Positions 1 to 13,269 of a stretch of DNA of 64,000 bases are shown piece by piece. Under the pieces are notes generated by a model. It was given only the letters and a program-made list of their open reading frames with translations, was not told where the DNA came from and did no database searches. The position numbers were made by a program, and so were the translations under genes. Each line of letters begins with the position of its first letter. Position 1 is the first letter of the stretch. The stretch covers positions 3,782,001 through 3,846,000 of the forward strand of contig JALGAQ010000009.1 of assembly GCA_028829895.1 (NCBI GenBank). Reading direction: 5' to 3'. The DNA comes from Sinotaia quadrata. Its lineage: Eukaryota; Mollusca; Gastropoda; Architaenioglossa; Viviparidae.

Positions 1-1254
1 ACAATGTGTGCACATTCTATGCACCAATAATAAATCTTTGCGTTGTAAGATGTGGTCATTGTTATGGCATTTGGGATTATCAAACGAGCAAGCGGTTATC
101 ATGGTGCCAATTTGTTAATAATATTCCTCTTAGATATGACTTTTAGATGGGATAAATAGCTTGGTTGTCCAATGTTTAATTTGAAAGTTTGTGTTATTTG
201 CGTCCGCTGCAGTTTCTCGTAGTCCCTAACTTCGTATGTAATACATGCAATGTACGTCATTCATGGCTAGAAGACTAGCGAAAGACATTTCAGTCGGTCG
301 TCTATAATCGCAACGTGTGTGTAGAGCGATGACGGATAACACTGGGTGTTAATTCCGAGTTGGTTCGAATTATATTGAAATAAGAGGTCGCGTAGATCTA
401 ATCAAAATGAGATCAGCATCATTAAATCGGAACAACGAAGGCAATTAGCACATGCATCAATCGATTAGGATTGTGGTGGTGGCAGAATTTGATAACATCC
501 TAAGGATAAGAAGGATGGACGAACTTTAGTGAAGGAATGTGTCGTCAACTAACCTCAAACAGGTTCCAAGTGGTGTGTGAGACGTCTTTTCCACATGTAA
601 ATTTTTATATTTAACGAAATATCGAGCAGGGATTAGCACAACGTTGAACCCATCACTATGATTCTCTGTTGTGTATACATAACCGATTCTTGTTTCTCAT
701 GAATAGAGAAATATCTCAACTACGTCAACCATCTGATCGGTTATATTGAGCATCTCCAAGTCGGCAATTGGTATTCACCGTGTAAATCTTTGCCTTGATG
801 GGAACGTTGGTGACACTACATCGAAACTAATTAACTGTCGGTAGTAGCTCAGTTGTTAATATTTGGCTGTTTGTGCCAATACATACACGTTTCTTATAAT
901 GCATACGGTTCTCTTGTTGATTGGACGAAGCAGGATCGCACGATTCTGTATAGGGTAATTACTATTATCAATCACTGAATTGACGGGACATCCGTCAATA
1001 GATATGCGAAGCCGGTAAATTTGAGTCCTATCGTAGTTTTAGGGAGACCATGGAAGACAAATTACTGAAATACGTTTCATTTACTTTTTGAATCCTTCCA
1101 CCAAAATTCTACTATTGGATTACGAGTATGTGCTTCAATCTTAATATTCCAGTGCGTTTTTATGTAATCCGCTCTATGTAAATAGACCTTGCGTTTTAAA
1201 AGATGCACATATAAATATACACAGTGCAGATCAGGTTTTAACTGTGGAAGTTTG
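1..1254. other. AT-rich sequence without recognised genes
   Basis: I see no open frame of useful length, no recognisable transposon protein and no RNA gene here. The sequence is AT-rich and of ordinary complexity. It ends where the tandem array begins. Confidence 0.6.
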
Positions 1255-4200
1255 TGATTTCAGTATTTTTGTGTTAGACTCTTGTCATCGGTATCTGAGA
1301 ACGTCCCGGTGGCGCATTTTTATCGCAGTATTGTATCCAATATGGAAGTTGGTGTTTTATTCAACAAACAAAATACTAACTAAAAGTGCTTAGAGTGTTG
1401 TCCTCATTCGTTTGATCTTGAAACTTTGTTGCAACGTTCAATTCATAAATCAGCTTTTTGTGATGGTGATTTTATTACTCCAGTTGAACACACCACTTGC
1501 ATCCGTTTTACTCGTTCAATTCCTTGATGTTCATCTATAAATAATTACGTCAAACTAAAGTAAAATTTAATCTGCTAGGTGTATTAAACGATTATGGCTT
1601 ACGATCTGAAAGATGGTTGAAACCGACGTAACATTCATTATGAATAGATTATACAGGGAAAAGAGAGGTTTAATCTTTGCTGTTCTTTACAAGCGGTTTT
1701 AGTTTTCCCTAGATTATATTTACACGACAGTAAGATGAATGCAAAGAATTATATTATGATTAGTGTTTCTTGTATCTATCCGTATTAACGGGCATTAAAA
1801 ACGTGTTCTATGAATAGATTCATCAGAATGATTTCTATGACGACAGTTATCGATAATTCTGCTATGCACGGAGGTAGCATTAAATGCACCTGCGGTCGCT
1901 TACAACAGAGATTTTGTATTTAAAATTTTATTGAATTCACATATTATGCATAACAGATATAGAAATCTCATATGCACAAAAATCGATGATTGAAGACAAT
2001 GTACAAAGAAATATTCGAAATTGTGAATTTCGCTGTGTTATAATAACGTATTTAGAACCAATCTTAATCAAATCTGAAAAATAATGGCGCTTTGCCAAAA
2101 ACTTACCTTATGATACTGCAATAAGAATAAAATGAAATTCGGAACACTTGTAGAAACATCTTATTCTGATCAATGTTTTCCGAAATCTCTTTTCAGATAT
2201 CCAAATTATTAATCAAATAATTTTGACTTTCCTAGCTATATAAATTTAGCATTCTTTTCAGAAAATGCGTTAGTGCCGTGCATATCCTCCCAAATGTACA
2301 TTGACTAATACTTTTTTCCTTCCCCAAGTATTCTAAGGCGCTACATCAATCTTGTTGCATCATAGAGTAAGCATTGTTGGATAGAAAAGCCAACTTATTA
2401 TTGACCATCAACAAACTATGAGCGTTGAAACTGAGTTCCTGGAGGCGGAATTTGAAATAATGGTGCGATGACAAGTTTGCCTTAGCATGCTGCTTATCAG
2501 TGACGAAACATAAAACGAGCATTAGAATAGTGGTTTGTTTAGTTTGGATTATTTACTACGTAACAAAGATACAATTATATGGAATAGCTGAAAACGCACT
2601 CTAGCGCATCATATATTCACAAAATCTACTTTCCTAATTACCGGGTTATATGCATCGCAACGTCAATTCTAACCGAAGCATGCAATATTATTGATTTTCG
2701 TCTAGGTTATTTCAACGATAATAGCGGTGTCGATTCTTCCTACAAAGTGGCTTTTCATGTAACTTTGGGAAATATATTTTCAATCTACCTAACACTCTAC
2801 GTAGAACTGTTAAACCTATACATTTTGAGTCATTCTCTTGTTATTGCTTACTGAGATCTTTCCGATGGCGATTTTTCTCGCAGTATTGTATCCAACATGG
2901 AACTCGGTGTTTTATTCAGCATACAAAATAGTAACTAAAAGCGCTTAGAGTGTTGTCCTCATTCGTTTGACCTCGAAAGTTTCCTTTAACTATCAATTCA
3001 TAAATCAGCTGTTTGTCAAGGCCATCATATTTCTCTAGTTGAACACATCACTTGCATCCGTTTTACTCGTTCAAAACCTTGATGTTCATCTATAAATAAT
3101 TACGTCAAATTAAAGTAAAATTTAATCTGCTAGGTGTAGTAAACGATTATGCCTTACGAGCTGAAAGATGCTTGAAACCGACGTAACATTCATTATGAAT
3201 AGATTATGCGTGGAAAAGAGGTTTAATCTTTGCTGTTTACACTAGATTATATTTACACGACAGTAAGATGAATGCAGAGAATTATTTTATGATTAGTGTT
3301 TCTTGTATCTATCCGTATTTACGGACAATAAAATGTGTGCTAAGAATAGATTCATCAGAATGCATTCTATGACGACAGTTTTCTATAATTCTGCTATGCA
3401 CGGAGATAGCATTAAATGCACCTGCGGTCGCTTACAAGAGAGATTTTGTACTTAAAATTTTATTGAATTCACATATTATGCATAACAGATATAGAAAATT
3501 CATCTGCGCAGTAATCCACTGTTGAAGACATTTTAGTAAGAAATAATAGAAATTGTGAATTTCGCTGTTGTAAAATAACGCATATGGAACCAAACTTAAT
3601 CGAATGTGAAAAATAGGCTACTTGACAAAGACTTACCTTGCGTAACTTTTTTACGAAAATCAGGTAAACAAAATACTTGTATAATCACCTTATTCTGATC
3701 AATGTTTCACGAAATCTCTTTTCAGACATCCAAAATAATAATCTAATAATTTTGACTTTCATAACCATATGAAATTTGCATTCATTTCAGAAAATGTAAT
3801 ATTGCCATGTATATCTTCCCAAATGAACATTAATTTATACTTTTTTCCTTCACCAAGTATTCTAAGGCGCTACATCAATCTTGTTGCATCATAGAGTAAG
3901 CACTGTTGCATAGAAAAGCCAACTTAATATTGACCATCAACAAACAATGAGCGTTGAAACTGAGTTCCTGGAGGCGGAATTTGAAATAATGGTGCGATGA
4001 CAAGTTTGCCTTAGCATACTGCTTATCAGTGACGAAACATAAAACGAGCATTAGAATAGTGGTTTGTTTAGTTTGGATTATTTACTACGTAACAAAGATA
4101 CAATTATATGGAATAGTTGAAAACGCACTCTAGCGCATCATATATCCACAAAATCTACTTTGCCAATTAGCACGTTATGTGCATTGCAACGTCAATTCTA

Positions 4201-4505
4201 ACCGAAGCGTGCAATATTATTGATTTTCGACTAGGTTACTTCAACGATACTAACACGTAAATTCTTCGTACAAAAATTTCTTTCCACGCAACTTTAGGAA
4301 ATACATTTTCAATCTACATAACACTGTACGTAGAACTGTGAATGAAAAATTATCCATAAACCTTTACCTTAATTTTTTCTGTTTAGTCTGATGTTTTGGA
4401 ATTTCAAAGTTTTTTGTTAGTCTCTTGTCATCGCTTTCTAAGAACTTCCCAATGGCGCTTTTTCTCGGAATATTGTATCCAATATGGGACTTGGTTTTTT
4501 ATTTA
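1255..4505. repeat. Tandem array, 1.55-1.59 kb non-coding unit (2 copies plus a stub)
   Basis: Unit A runs from about 1255 to 2820 and unit B from about 2821 to 4390, followed by the first ~115 bp of a third copy. The anchor TATTGTATCCAA starts at 1329, 2884 and 4471, giving spacings of 1555 and 1587 bp. Identity is very high in places: the stretch from 2416 to about 2640 and its partner at 3948-4170 differ at only a few bases by eye. Other parts, such as 2000-2160 against 3560-3720, are clearly diverged and carry small indels. The unit has no open frame above 60 codons and no LTR, RT or transposase signal. It could be a satellite-like unit or a local duplication. Outer limits are approximate. 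Confidence 0.85.
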
Positions 4506-7500
4506 ACATTTTTGAAGTGTCATTTTTGCTTGCTTCCTAACTTCGTGATAGACTTCAGAGAGCATGTTATTCATCATAAACTTTTGCCTCAAGGCGAAGG
4601 ATAGTTTTATTTAATGTCATTATGTTATGTATTCTGTGAAAGAAAACTTGTGCTTCATGCTCATTTTATTATCCGGAATGTTGGCAAAAATAAATTGAGA
4701 AAGATATCAACTGTCTCCTGCCACGTTAATCCACTTCTCGAAATATCGTGAGGAACTGTGAGAGTAGCTTAAAGATGAAATATATAATATAATGCATCAT
4801 GTTATGTCTGTTGTATAAAGCATGCGTCCATAAGAGGCTCATTTTAAGGCTTTGTACTAAAAACAATCAATCACGGCGAAATACAGGACGATACGTGTGG
4901 CTTATTTCGGGTAAACTAATGCTATATTAGGTGAAACATAAGCAAATACTGCAACCTGTTCACAACAGGCTGATATAACCGTAGTTTATTTATGGTAACA
5001 AATGATCGGATAGCGTCATGTCTTTCTCATAACATTCTGAATTGCATAATGACACAAACAATTATCTTGACCCACTTAAATAGTGCATTTTAGTCGTAGG
5101 CATTTCGGCCTAAACATGGTTCAATGTTTTGTTTTAGAGTGATTAATTTTTGTTAAAATTATTATGTGTACAACAACAACAGCACCAGTTCTGTCCGAAT
5201 TCACATTGTTCAATTCTAGTATCCGGTGATCACGATTTTTTGCCCACATCAAATGCTGTAGATACCTTCGATAATTTAATTCAAAGTAAAATTACCTTAG
5301 TATGTTCGAATCAGTGAATTTATCACAATATATTGACGTGCAGAACGTCGTAATCGACATATAACTGATATAAACTGCACGAAATACGAACCTAATTTTT
5401 CAATTTAGTGTTTTGCTTGATGTTGACTTTACATTTGCTGTAATTTCAAACAACTATACTCAATACGTTATACAAGTCCGTTTAAAGATAAAAACGTCCT
5501 ATGAATTGATTTGCTTGAATTCAGCAAGAATCGTCGACGTTTCTTCTTTTCTTCGTATTTGATATGTGATTGATATAAAAAGATTAGACGCACACAGACG
5601 TTTATTTTCATGAGGCGCAGGCTATGGCTTGACACGATTCGTTTTCTTCATTTGATTGCCTTTATCCAATGACCTTTACCTGGATATACATCACCTCAAG
5701 CACTTACTCTCATAATGCAGCTTTGACTCCATTCGTCAAATTAGTAAGTAGGGTTTTTACTTTTTAATATTAGATAATATGGTCAGTGTACGTACTTCAA
5801 GTTATATGTTTCGTGTGAAATGACTTAAGCTTTATCGTTACTATCACAGAATTATGGAAGTGTTTGGATTAGACAGTGTGGGGTGCACTAATGATTTTAT
5901 CTATATAACCTCGGTAACAGCTAAGGATTGAAGAGTGAAGAACAAAATTTGGTATGTGACACATCAAATGTAAGTGAACCGACGCGTGTACGGTTTATTT
6001 AAGGAATGTTTCGTTGATGATAATTAAGGATTAGGCACATTATACTCTGTTCTCTTACAGGGTAATATCTGAGTTATGTTTAGAGCCCTCAGGTTATTTC
6101 GCTCTAAAATAAATGTTTAAATGTCTGTGTATTGAATGTAAGGAATTATTTTTGTATCGTCACTGGGTGTTTATGAATGAAAATGTGCAGTTTTTGTTTG
6201 TGAGCTTCTAATATTTAAGAATATATTCCGAAAAGTTTCATCATGCGGCGCCAGATTATACATACTTAGCAATTGTAGATCACCTTTTGACAACTTATCG
6301 TTTCTTAGTCAAACAAACCTCAAGCATAAACTTGAGACTTCTATTTCAACCCATTGTGCATAATAAATGCATTAAACATTCTTCTCAAATAAATCCGAAC
6401 TTCATTGCATAAGTATAACATATAATTTTAAATATTTAATACTTATATACCAAATTTCTAGCTTCAACTTCAGTTAAAAAATTCTGATGTATTCTGATCA
6501 ACGAAAATGCTTAACATAGGAATTCATCTTTCTCATTATATTTTGTTGAGTTTTCTTAGATTTTGTTTCTTACGTAGGTGAAATGATGTGCAGAAACAAA
6601 TTCTCACGCGCTGTAAAGCTTAACTTGTAATTGCCTTGTGTATGAAAAACTCACCTGTAGTCTATCCTAAAAATAGTACATGAACTTCAGAACGAAATGT
6701 TGCAAATGAAATTTAAATTCAATTACTTCTTGAACACAAACATATTCTTGAACGACTTCATGATTTTAGCTTTACTTGGAAGTTTTCGCGCAACTTTCAA
6801 AAACAGTTTGAATTGTATCGATTCCTGCCATCCACATGGTGGAGAACAATAAACTGATAGGATCAGGAAACAAGAGAATGAGAATTAAAAAGACTTTGGC
6901 GGCTGACTTTTGGAATGAACATTGGAGCTAGGATTATTGTGCGCACGAAGATAACCACCATATAAAAGACGTGACAGTGGTTAAATTCAACTACAGTATA
7001 TTTATGCATAGTCTATGGAGCTTGAAGTGCATAATGTTTTATAATGTTAAAAAATTAATTGAACTTTAGATTGGATAATCATTGTCTAAATTGGTGAAAC
7101 GCCTTTAACACATGCTTTTGTTTGTTGAACTCGTTTGTTGTTCCGCCGTGTATAATATTTCTCAGCTCGCAAAATTAATATAAGCAAATGAGAGTGCATA
7201 AAAAAATTAAAGATGTAGACCCGAAAGGCAACTGATTAGCGCCTTCCAGCAGCTTGCCTAAGAATACTCAGAATGAATCTGCCGTTGTATGTTATGAGAA
7301 TCTGATTAAAATATTGAGTCATATCTGCTGAGCTATTTGATGAAAATTTGTAATAACTGGTGGAAAGTGCATCATAATAGGAGCACACTTTGTGAATGAA
7401 AAGCAAAATTCGATGACAAAATTGCGTGTCAGTAATCAGCTCTTTCCAGATCGATAAAGTTTGAAGTGTACACTCTATAGGATTAAAGGAATGGAAAAAA

Positions 7501-9708
7501 TCTCGTTCAAAAAAGAAGCACTTTTTTCACATTCTGTTTCTACCACGTCTAACGCTCATCTACTTACAATTCTTTGGCAAATTAAAAAAATCGGAAGTAT
7601 CAATTTCCATTCTTTTCAATAAACGGAACATTATTGTGCTGTATAGCAGATTTCTTTCTGATTGCCTACATCCTGTACATTTAATTACATAAACCGTTTA
7701 ACGTTTGACACTTATGGGCAATTTTCTACAGAATCATAACGTATATCTCTTCATGTATTGATATGTAACAATAAACCTGTTATTATTTCATTAATCAGAA
7801 TCTAGCACAGTCTGAAAATAGCCAACTTGTAACTGCATGATCGACGCATGAACTTACCTCACTTCACACCTGAAAGATTATTTGTTTGAGAAATACAGGC
7901 TATATGCTTTTCAACCAGCTTATAAATATCATTAATATTCATACGTTCATTCATCGTGTGACGAATTCTCATGGACGCAAAAGCTGTACTGGATTACAGA
8001 TAGGGATAATAGAACAGAAACCGTCGTAGGTAATGTTTTGGTTAATTTTCAATGTTACATTTAACTATTCTAAGTAGCTGAATGCTGCGTCAAAATTTAG
8101 AATGATTTGGTGTTTGAAGATTACAGTACGCTGATGACTTATTGTTGTATAGCGATTGTGTTCCGTTTCTGTGTTTGATGGTTTTCAAATTAACAGTAGC
8201 ATCATAAATGTTTCATCACCGGAATAAAGACAATATTTAGAAGACGAAAATTATGGTTAATCATTTAAGCCTGATTCACTTATTCGTTTATTCCAGTTCT
8301 AAAGATAGCCATATTGTAAATATGTTTTAAAAATTCTCTTAAGATTGAACTCACAATGCCTCACATCTAGAAAAGTGTCAATATTGTTGGGTCAACATCT
8401 GTTTAGGTATATTTTCAAGCAATGAATAAACGAAAAATTGCTGACACGTTGGATTATACGAAAATGAAATACGTTTAAATGATTTCAACCGTACTATTTG
8501 GTTAAGGCCGTGAGCTTTGTAATATTACATAATGATATAACAAAACTCACTCTTCTCTGCATTTTCACGCATGAATTTTAGAAAAATATCGAAAGAAAAT
8601 AAAGCAATTCTAGATTAGGTTAAATGCTGTAAAATGAAGGATGCTTCGTGTAAATGCATGAATGCTAATAAGTGCATTGCTTTTGAAATATTACACAACG
8701 TCTAAGAGTATGCTTTCATATCTCACCTGGTGCTGCATCTGTAATGTATCAGTTAACGGTATGCATTAGTATTATTACCCTCTTAAGCAAACGAAAGATA
8801 CTTTCAGCTGTTATAATGATTCATGCAACACAAATACAGTTCGGTTACATGAACTCAAGTGATTGAGATTCTGTGGCTTCCAAAAACTGCATAAGTCGAA
8901 TGTGATTCCCTAGAAATTTTTCGGAACGAAGCTATTTCAAGTTTACTTCATTCAGGATAACAATTTTACGGGAGCTTGGAAGAGAGAAATTAGATTATAG
9001 GTGAGATCAAGAAACAGCTACAATGATTTTACAAGTAAAAGATTTCAACAAATACGATCACCTAATGCACTAATGGGATGCAACTTCTCATTTTGAAATC
9101 TCACAATACTCGAAACAGTTATCTGCAATATGAAATGCATAGGTAAAACAAAATAAAACCAGGTCGAACGAAATTCGTACCAACAATAACTATTCATGCC
9201 ATTCATCTATGTTCAGCTTTCATATCATTCCCCAGACTAATTATGTGCAATGATTCTAACTATAATTCAACCTATATTGAAAAAAATTATTTTTATTTGG
9301 TTGAGATTTGGTCGTTGTTTCGTGAAGACATTTTCAAGCATTATGCTGAATAAGAGGTGGGATGAATTAGCGACTAATGATTTCCAACAATCCAAACTGA
9401 GAATAATTCTCCTAGAAGTAACTCAATGGTACATTAGCTACAGTAATGACTTATTATAATGTGAAACGATTAAATATATACAAAAAAGGTGTTAATCTAT
9501 GAAATGGAATAGAAAAGAAGGATGGAAGCAATCGATAATGTGACCAGAAAAACATAAGATGAAAGTTGAAAGTTCTATGAGTCATATCTCCCGAAATATT
9601 TTACACATCCTCGAACTCTGCTCTGGTGGATATTTATGAGTGATTTAGATTAGTGACAGCGGTTATCGATGTCAATTACGCTATAGATTACACCGCTCTT
9701 CGGAAATT
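4506..9708. other. AT-rich sequence without recognised genes
   Basis: About 5.2 kb of AT-rich sequence with no supportable gene. The longest frame, 9250-9459 on the plus strand, has 69 codons, unremarkable composition and no motif I know. I saw no transposon protein, array or inverted repeat. It could be intergenic or intronic; nothing decides between them. Confidence 0.55.
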
Positions 9709-9808
9709 NNNNNNNNNNNNNNNNNNNNNNNNNNNNNNNNNNNNNNNNNNNNNNNNNNNNNNNNNNNNNNNNNNNNNNNNNNNNNNNNNNNNNNNNNNNN
9801 NNNNNNNN
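9709..9808. other. Assembly gap (100 N)
   Basis: Exactly 100 ambiguous bases, the usual placeholder for a scaffold join of unknown size. The flanks AAATT and AATTC do not show whether sequence is missing. Any open frame read across it is meaningless. Confidence 0.98.
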
Positions 9809-11560
9809 AATTCTCACGAAGACTGGTGAGCGTTTCTCAGTCTTCATTTACGAATAACGGCTAATTCCGAATCAAGCATCACCTTTTTCTTCTGTCAAAC
9901 GGACAATTCAAAAATTGTAAGATCTTTCCCGAACTGGTTATTTTTGTACCTGATATTACTAGAAAACCCTTTATATTTTCGCAATTGAGAACAAACAAGA
10001 TCCATGCTCAGGATAATATTGAACAAAAAAACGGTACCTAACAATATTTATAAATACACCATAGAGAGACAGTTGAATTGTTCCTTGTCCGGAGAACTTA
10101 GTTGTAACCGGCAAATTTTCTCTACAATGAGAATGAAAACAACAATGTCAACAAATAATTCACAGCGAAGATGATGGCAGCCTGACATTTCAGACGCAAC
10201 AAGTTTTGCGCTCCTCAAGGTGATTGACGAGTTGCACAAAGCATTGAGGTACAGTAATCAGATTTACGCAATAAAGTAAAGAATTCTCTAACTATAATAA
10301 CGTCCAAAACATAGAAAGGATAGCGAAATGAACATTTCGATACTGTAGAACAGGTAGTGGAATGCTGGAATTATAAGTTTGAAGTATCCACCAAAATTAA
10401 TTTGACTCTGAACCGACCTGACTACTGTTACTTCAGAACACCGTGCGGGACGAAAATATGTTTATTGGAAAGTGCACGTTAGTCAGACAAGCTTCTACCG
10501 TCGAGTCAGTAGATGAATAAGTGAACTATTCATCAAAGTTAAAAAGTGAACACTATTTTAAAGAACGGTTACCAAGAAAATGGGGGAAACGCAAGTTCAC
10601 ATCAAAACGTTACACTACACGTGAGCGCCACTCATATCGTAGAACAACCGTTGCTGTACCGTGTCGACAATGATCGATTTGGCACATTAGAGTGCCACGG
10701 CAACTCTAACATTGGGCTTGCAAGATAATGATGACAGTTCCAACAAACATACAATTTCCTACGATAAACTGTAACAAGGATTTTACAATTGCCTCCATAC
10801 CTTTAATTGCCCCACGTGCGTTCATATCAAGCGTTTATCAGAGGAAGAAGAAATAGATGCGTATAGTAGAAAAAAACAAACTTACCAACTCGTAATACAG
10901 ACAATATCAATATTGCCTCACGATGCAGTCTAAAGTAGCTTATATTAAACTTTTAGATTAACTGCATTGAAAATAACGAAGTAAAATATTCCTGTGTTAT
11001 GCAGTTTAGCGTTGAATATGCATAAGAAACTGGTACTATTTATAACAGTTCAGGCCAAACAACCTTATTTCATTATTCTTTATTCTCACTTATGGCTGAC
11101 TACAAATTAACTTCGTGAGAGATCATAATAACGTGAGATTTGGATCAGCGCATGCTTTTGAATAATATTTCTTGATGACCCACAAGAAATCATAAATTCA
11201 GCGTTACAATTAGCAACTGAGAAGCGTGCTTCATTTTATTATACATTATATAATTACTTTATGATAATAACAATAATAACAATCACTTTAGTCACAATTT
11301 TACAATGAATTCTAAGCGTACATAACTTCATTACCCGATAGATGAAGCAAACGAAAAAAGCGTTCTTAAACTGAAGCAGTAGGACGATATATATTAGAAT
11401 AAGTTAGGAATAAGAAGCCAGCAGTTTACCACTTTGAAGATTCAATTTAATGGGTTTTTGGAAAAAAAGATTTCTGCTTATTGGGGTTCAGAAAGATATC
11501 GCGATAGAAAGGGCAACAGTGAATTTTTATAAGTTGTTATCCTGACAAACAAAATAACTG
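9809..11560. other. Sequence without recognised genes
   Basis: No recognisable protein or RNA. A 60-codon frame at 10546-10728 (plus) matches nothing I know. The stretch 11260-11290 is rich in AATAAC triplets and could be part of the 3' tail of the reverse-strand LINE that follows, but I cannot place its end. Confidence 0.5.
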
Positions 11561-11566
11561 TGACGC

Positions 11567-13140
11567 GTGTGGTATCACGCTCATTCAAACATGGGGGAAG
11601 AGAATTATGGAGGGAGGGGTAGGGTCTTTCAGGATATTCGCGGCCTAACGATCGCAAGCCATGAGGTGCCGCTTCATCAAAACGCTGATTATTTTGTCAG
11701 ACTTTACGCGACAGCATTTGGACAGCATCTTCAAGATTCTTCGAAGCACAGAAAAGTCTATATAAAGTAAACCAGGAAAAACAACTAGTGAAAAGTATAG
11801 AATTAGGGGAAGTACACATGAGAAAATAAATTTACTAATGAAATGCTGTGCAACAACCGATGTTGAAAGTCGGCGTACTACGTAGCATAGCTTTCTTGTT
11901 TTCAAAAATACGGAAACAATATGAGCTAACCACTTAGATTGCAAGATAAGTAAACTCCAATGTATTTACAGCTGGTGACCCTAGAAAGATTTGTGTCACA
12001 GAATGAAATAGGAGAAGTCAAAACAGCGGATGCAGATTTTTCTCGAAAATTCATTTCAAAACAGTTATTCACATTGAGGCTTAATCTCAACCTGCTGATG
12101 TCCCCTGCAAAGCCATCGACGAACTTGCTGAAAGTTGTCGAATCATTAGCAGCAGTGGAATGTAGATAGCTTACCACCATGTAATCAGTAAACTTGATAA
12201 GTGTGTTGCTTGAAGTTCCACGGAAATCGTTTATATATAGAGATAAGATAAGGCGGGATAAAATAGCTCCTTGAAGAACGACTTTTCAAGATGAATGAAG
12301 TGGAGAGGACTTACCAATGAAAGAAGTGCATTACTTACGAGTTGAAAAATAATCGTATATCGAGGTGAGCGCATTTGATTCTAAGCCATTTTAGTCAACT
12401 TCGCAAGAGGTACCTTTCTATTAACCGTATTGAAAGTGCTGCTAAAGTCGAAGAAACAATAGTGAACATGCTTTGATTTCAAGTCAAGGAATGATATAAG
12501 TGTTTGTGTTAAAGAACCCAAGGCATCCACTGTTGAACGACCCGTCTTGAATGCGAACTGTTTTCGTAAACAATTGACTTATCTGTCGAAGCACCAGATT
12601 TCTTAACTTCTAAAAATGACGGAAGTGCACGCTATTGGGCGATAGCTGGAGGAATTTGGTTTGACTATCGGTGTAATGCGAATATTCCTCCATTAACCTG
12701 GAAAAATTGTCCGTGGATAAGCTCATGTTGAAGAGGGTAGTGAGGATCCGTCAACTGAAATCACATTTCTTTACAACGAACGATGATAAACCACCTAAGC
12801 GCCCAGATTGTCGCTTTTAACCATCCTCAATTCTGTTGAAACCTCGTGTTCATTAAATGGTTGGAAGCATCCTGAAACAATAAACCTCGGAATGTTGAAC
12901 TGCGTTAATATCCCATAATCACAAATGAATGAATTATTCAGCTTTCCAACGTCCATTTTTCTATCTCGGACATTCTTTCCACTACTATTGACGCGCTTCC
13001 GGAAAGGCTTTGATCCGGATGTACGAAGATCAGATTCACAAAATGTAGAAACATCTGGATTAAATAAAACATCAAAGTCACTTTCAATAATCATGTGCTT
13101 GAGCTTTTCTTTTTCTCTGTATCTTGTATGAGTGTTCATG
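11567..13140 (-). pseudogene. CR1/Jockey-like LINE ORF2 relic (RT and C-terminus)
   Basis: Read on the minus strand, this is the second half of a non-LTR retrotransposon ORF2, broken into several frames. From 13139 to 12795 lies the pre-RT linker, ending in a degraded EVSTELRMVKSDNLGA where intact elements have the Lys-Asn-x-Ala-Pro-Gly-Asp block. Around 12310-12250 is a QGAIL segment of RT motif B. The catalytic FADD box has decayed to KFTDYM at about 12190. The frames at 12180-11926 and 11944-11645 hold the thumb and C-terminal region (KYIGVYLSCNL, then KLCYVVRRLS), ending in MACDR followed by a stop. The plus-strand LINE at 34800-35861 has the same block order (KYLGISLSSNLTWS, KKMCFVVRRLL, SACDRLA), so both belong to one family. 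Clade assignment is inference. Confidence 0.75.
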
Positions 13141-13269
13141 CTTTGTGGTTTGCTCGATTCATGTAACCGCCAAATATCACGTGAGAGTTATCACAGAGAA
13201 CAGATACCGTGGAAATAAAAAATATCAGTAAATTCATCCAGTTCGAATAATCAATAGAATGGAGCGATA

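Noticed and set aside
9250..9459. 69-codon plus-strand frame
   Set aside because: No motif, no homologue in the window, length expected by chance in AT-rich DNA.
9650..9847. Open frame across the first gap
   Set aside because: Half of it is N; frame and content are unknown. The same holds for frames at 58757-59117.
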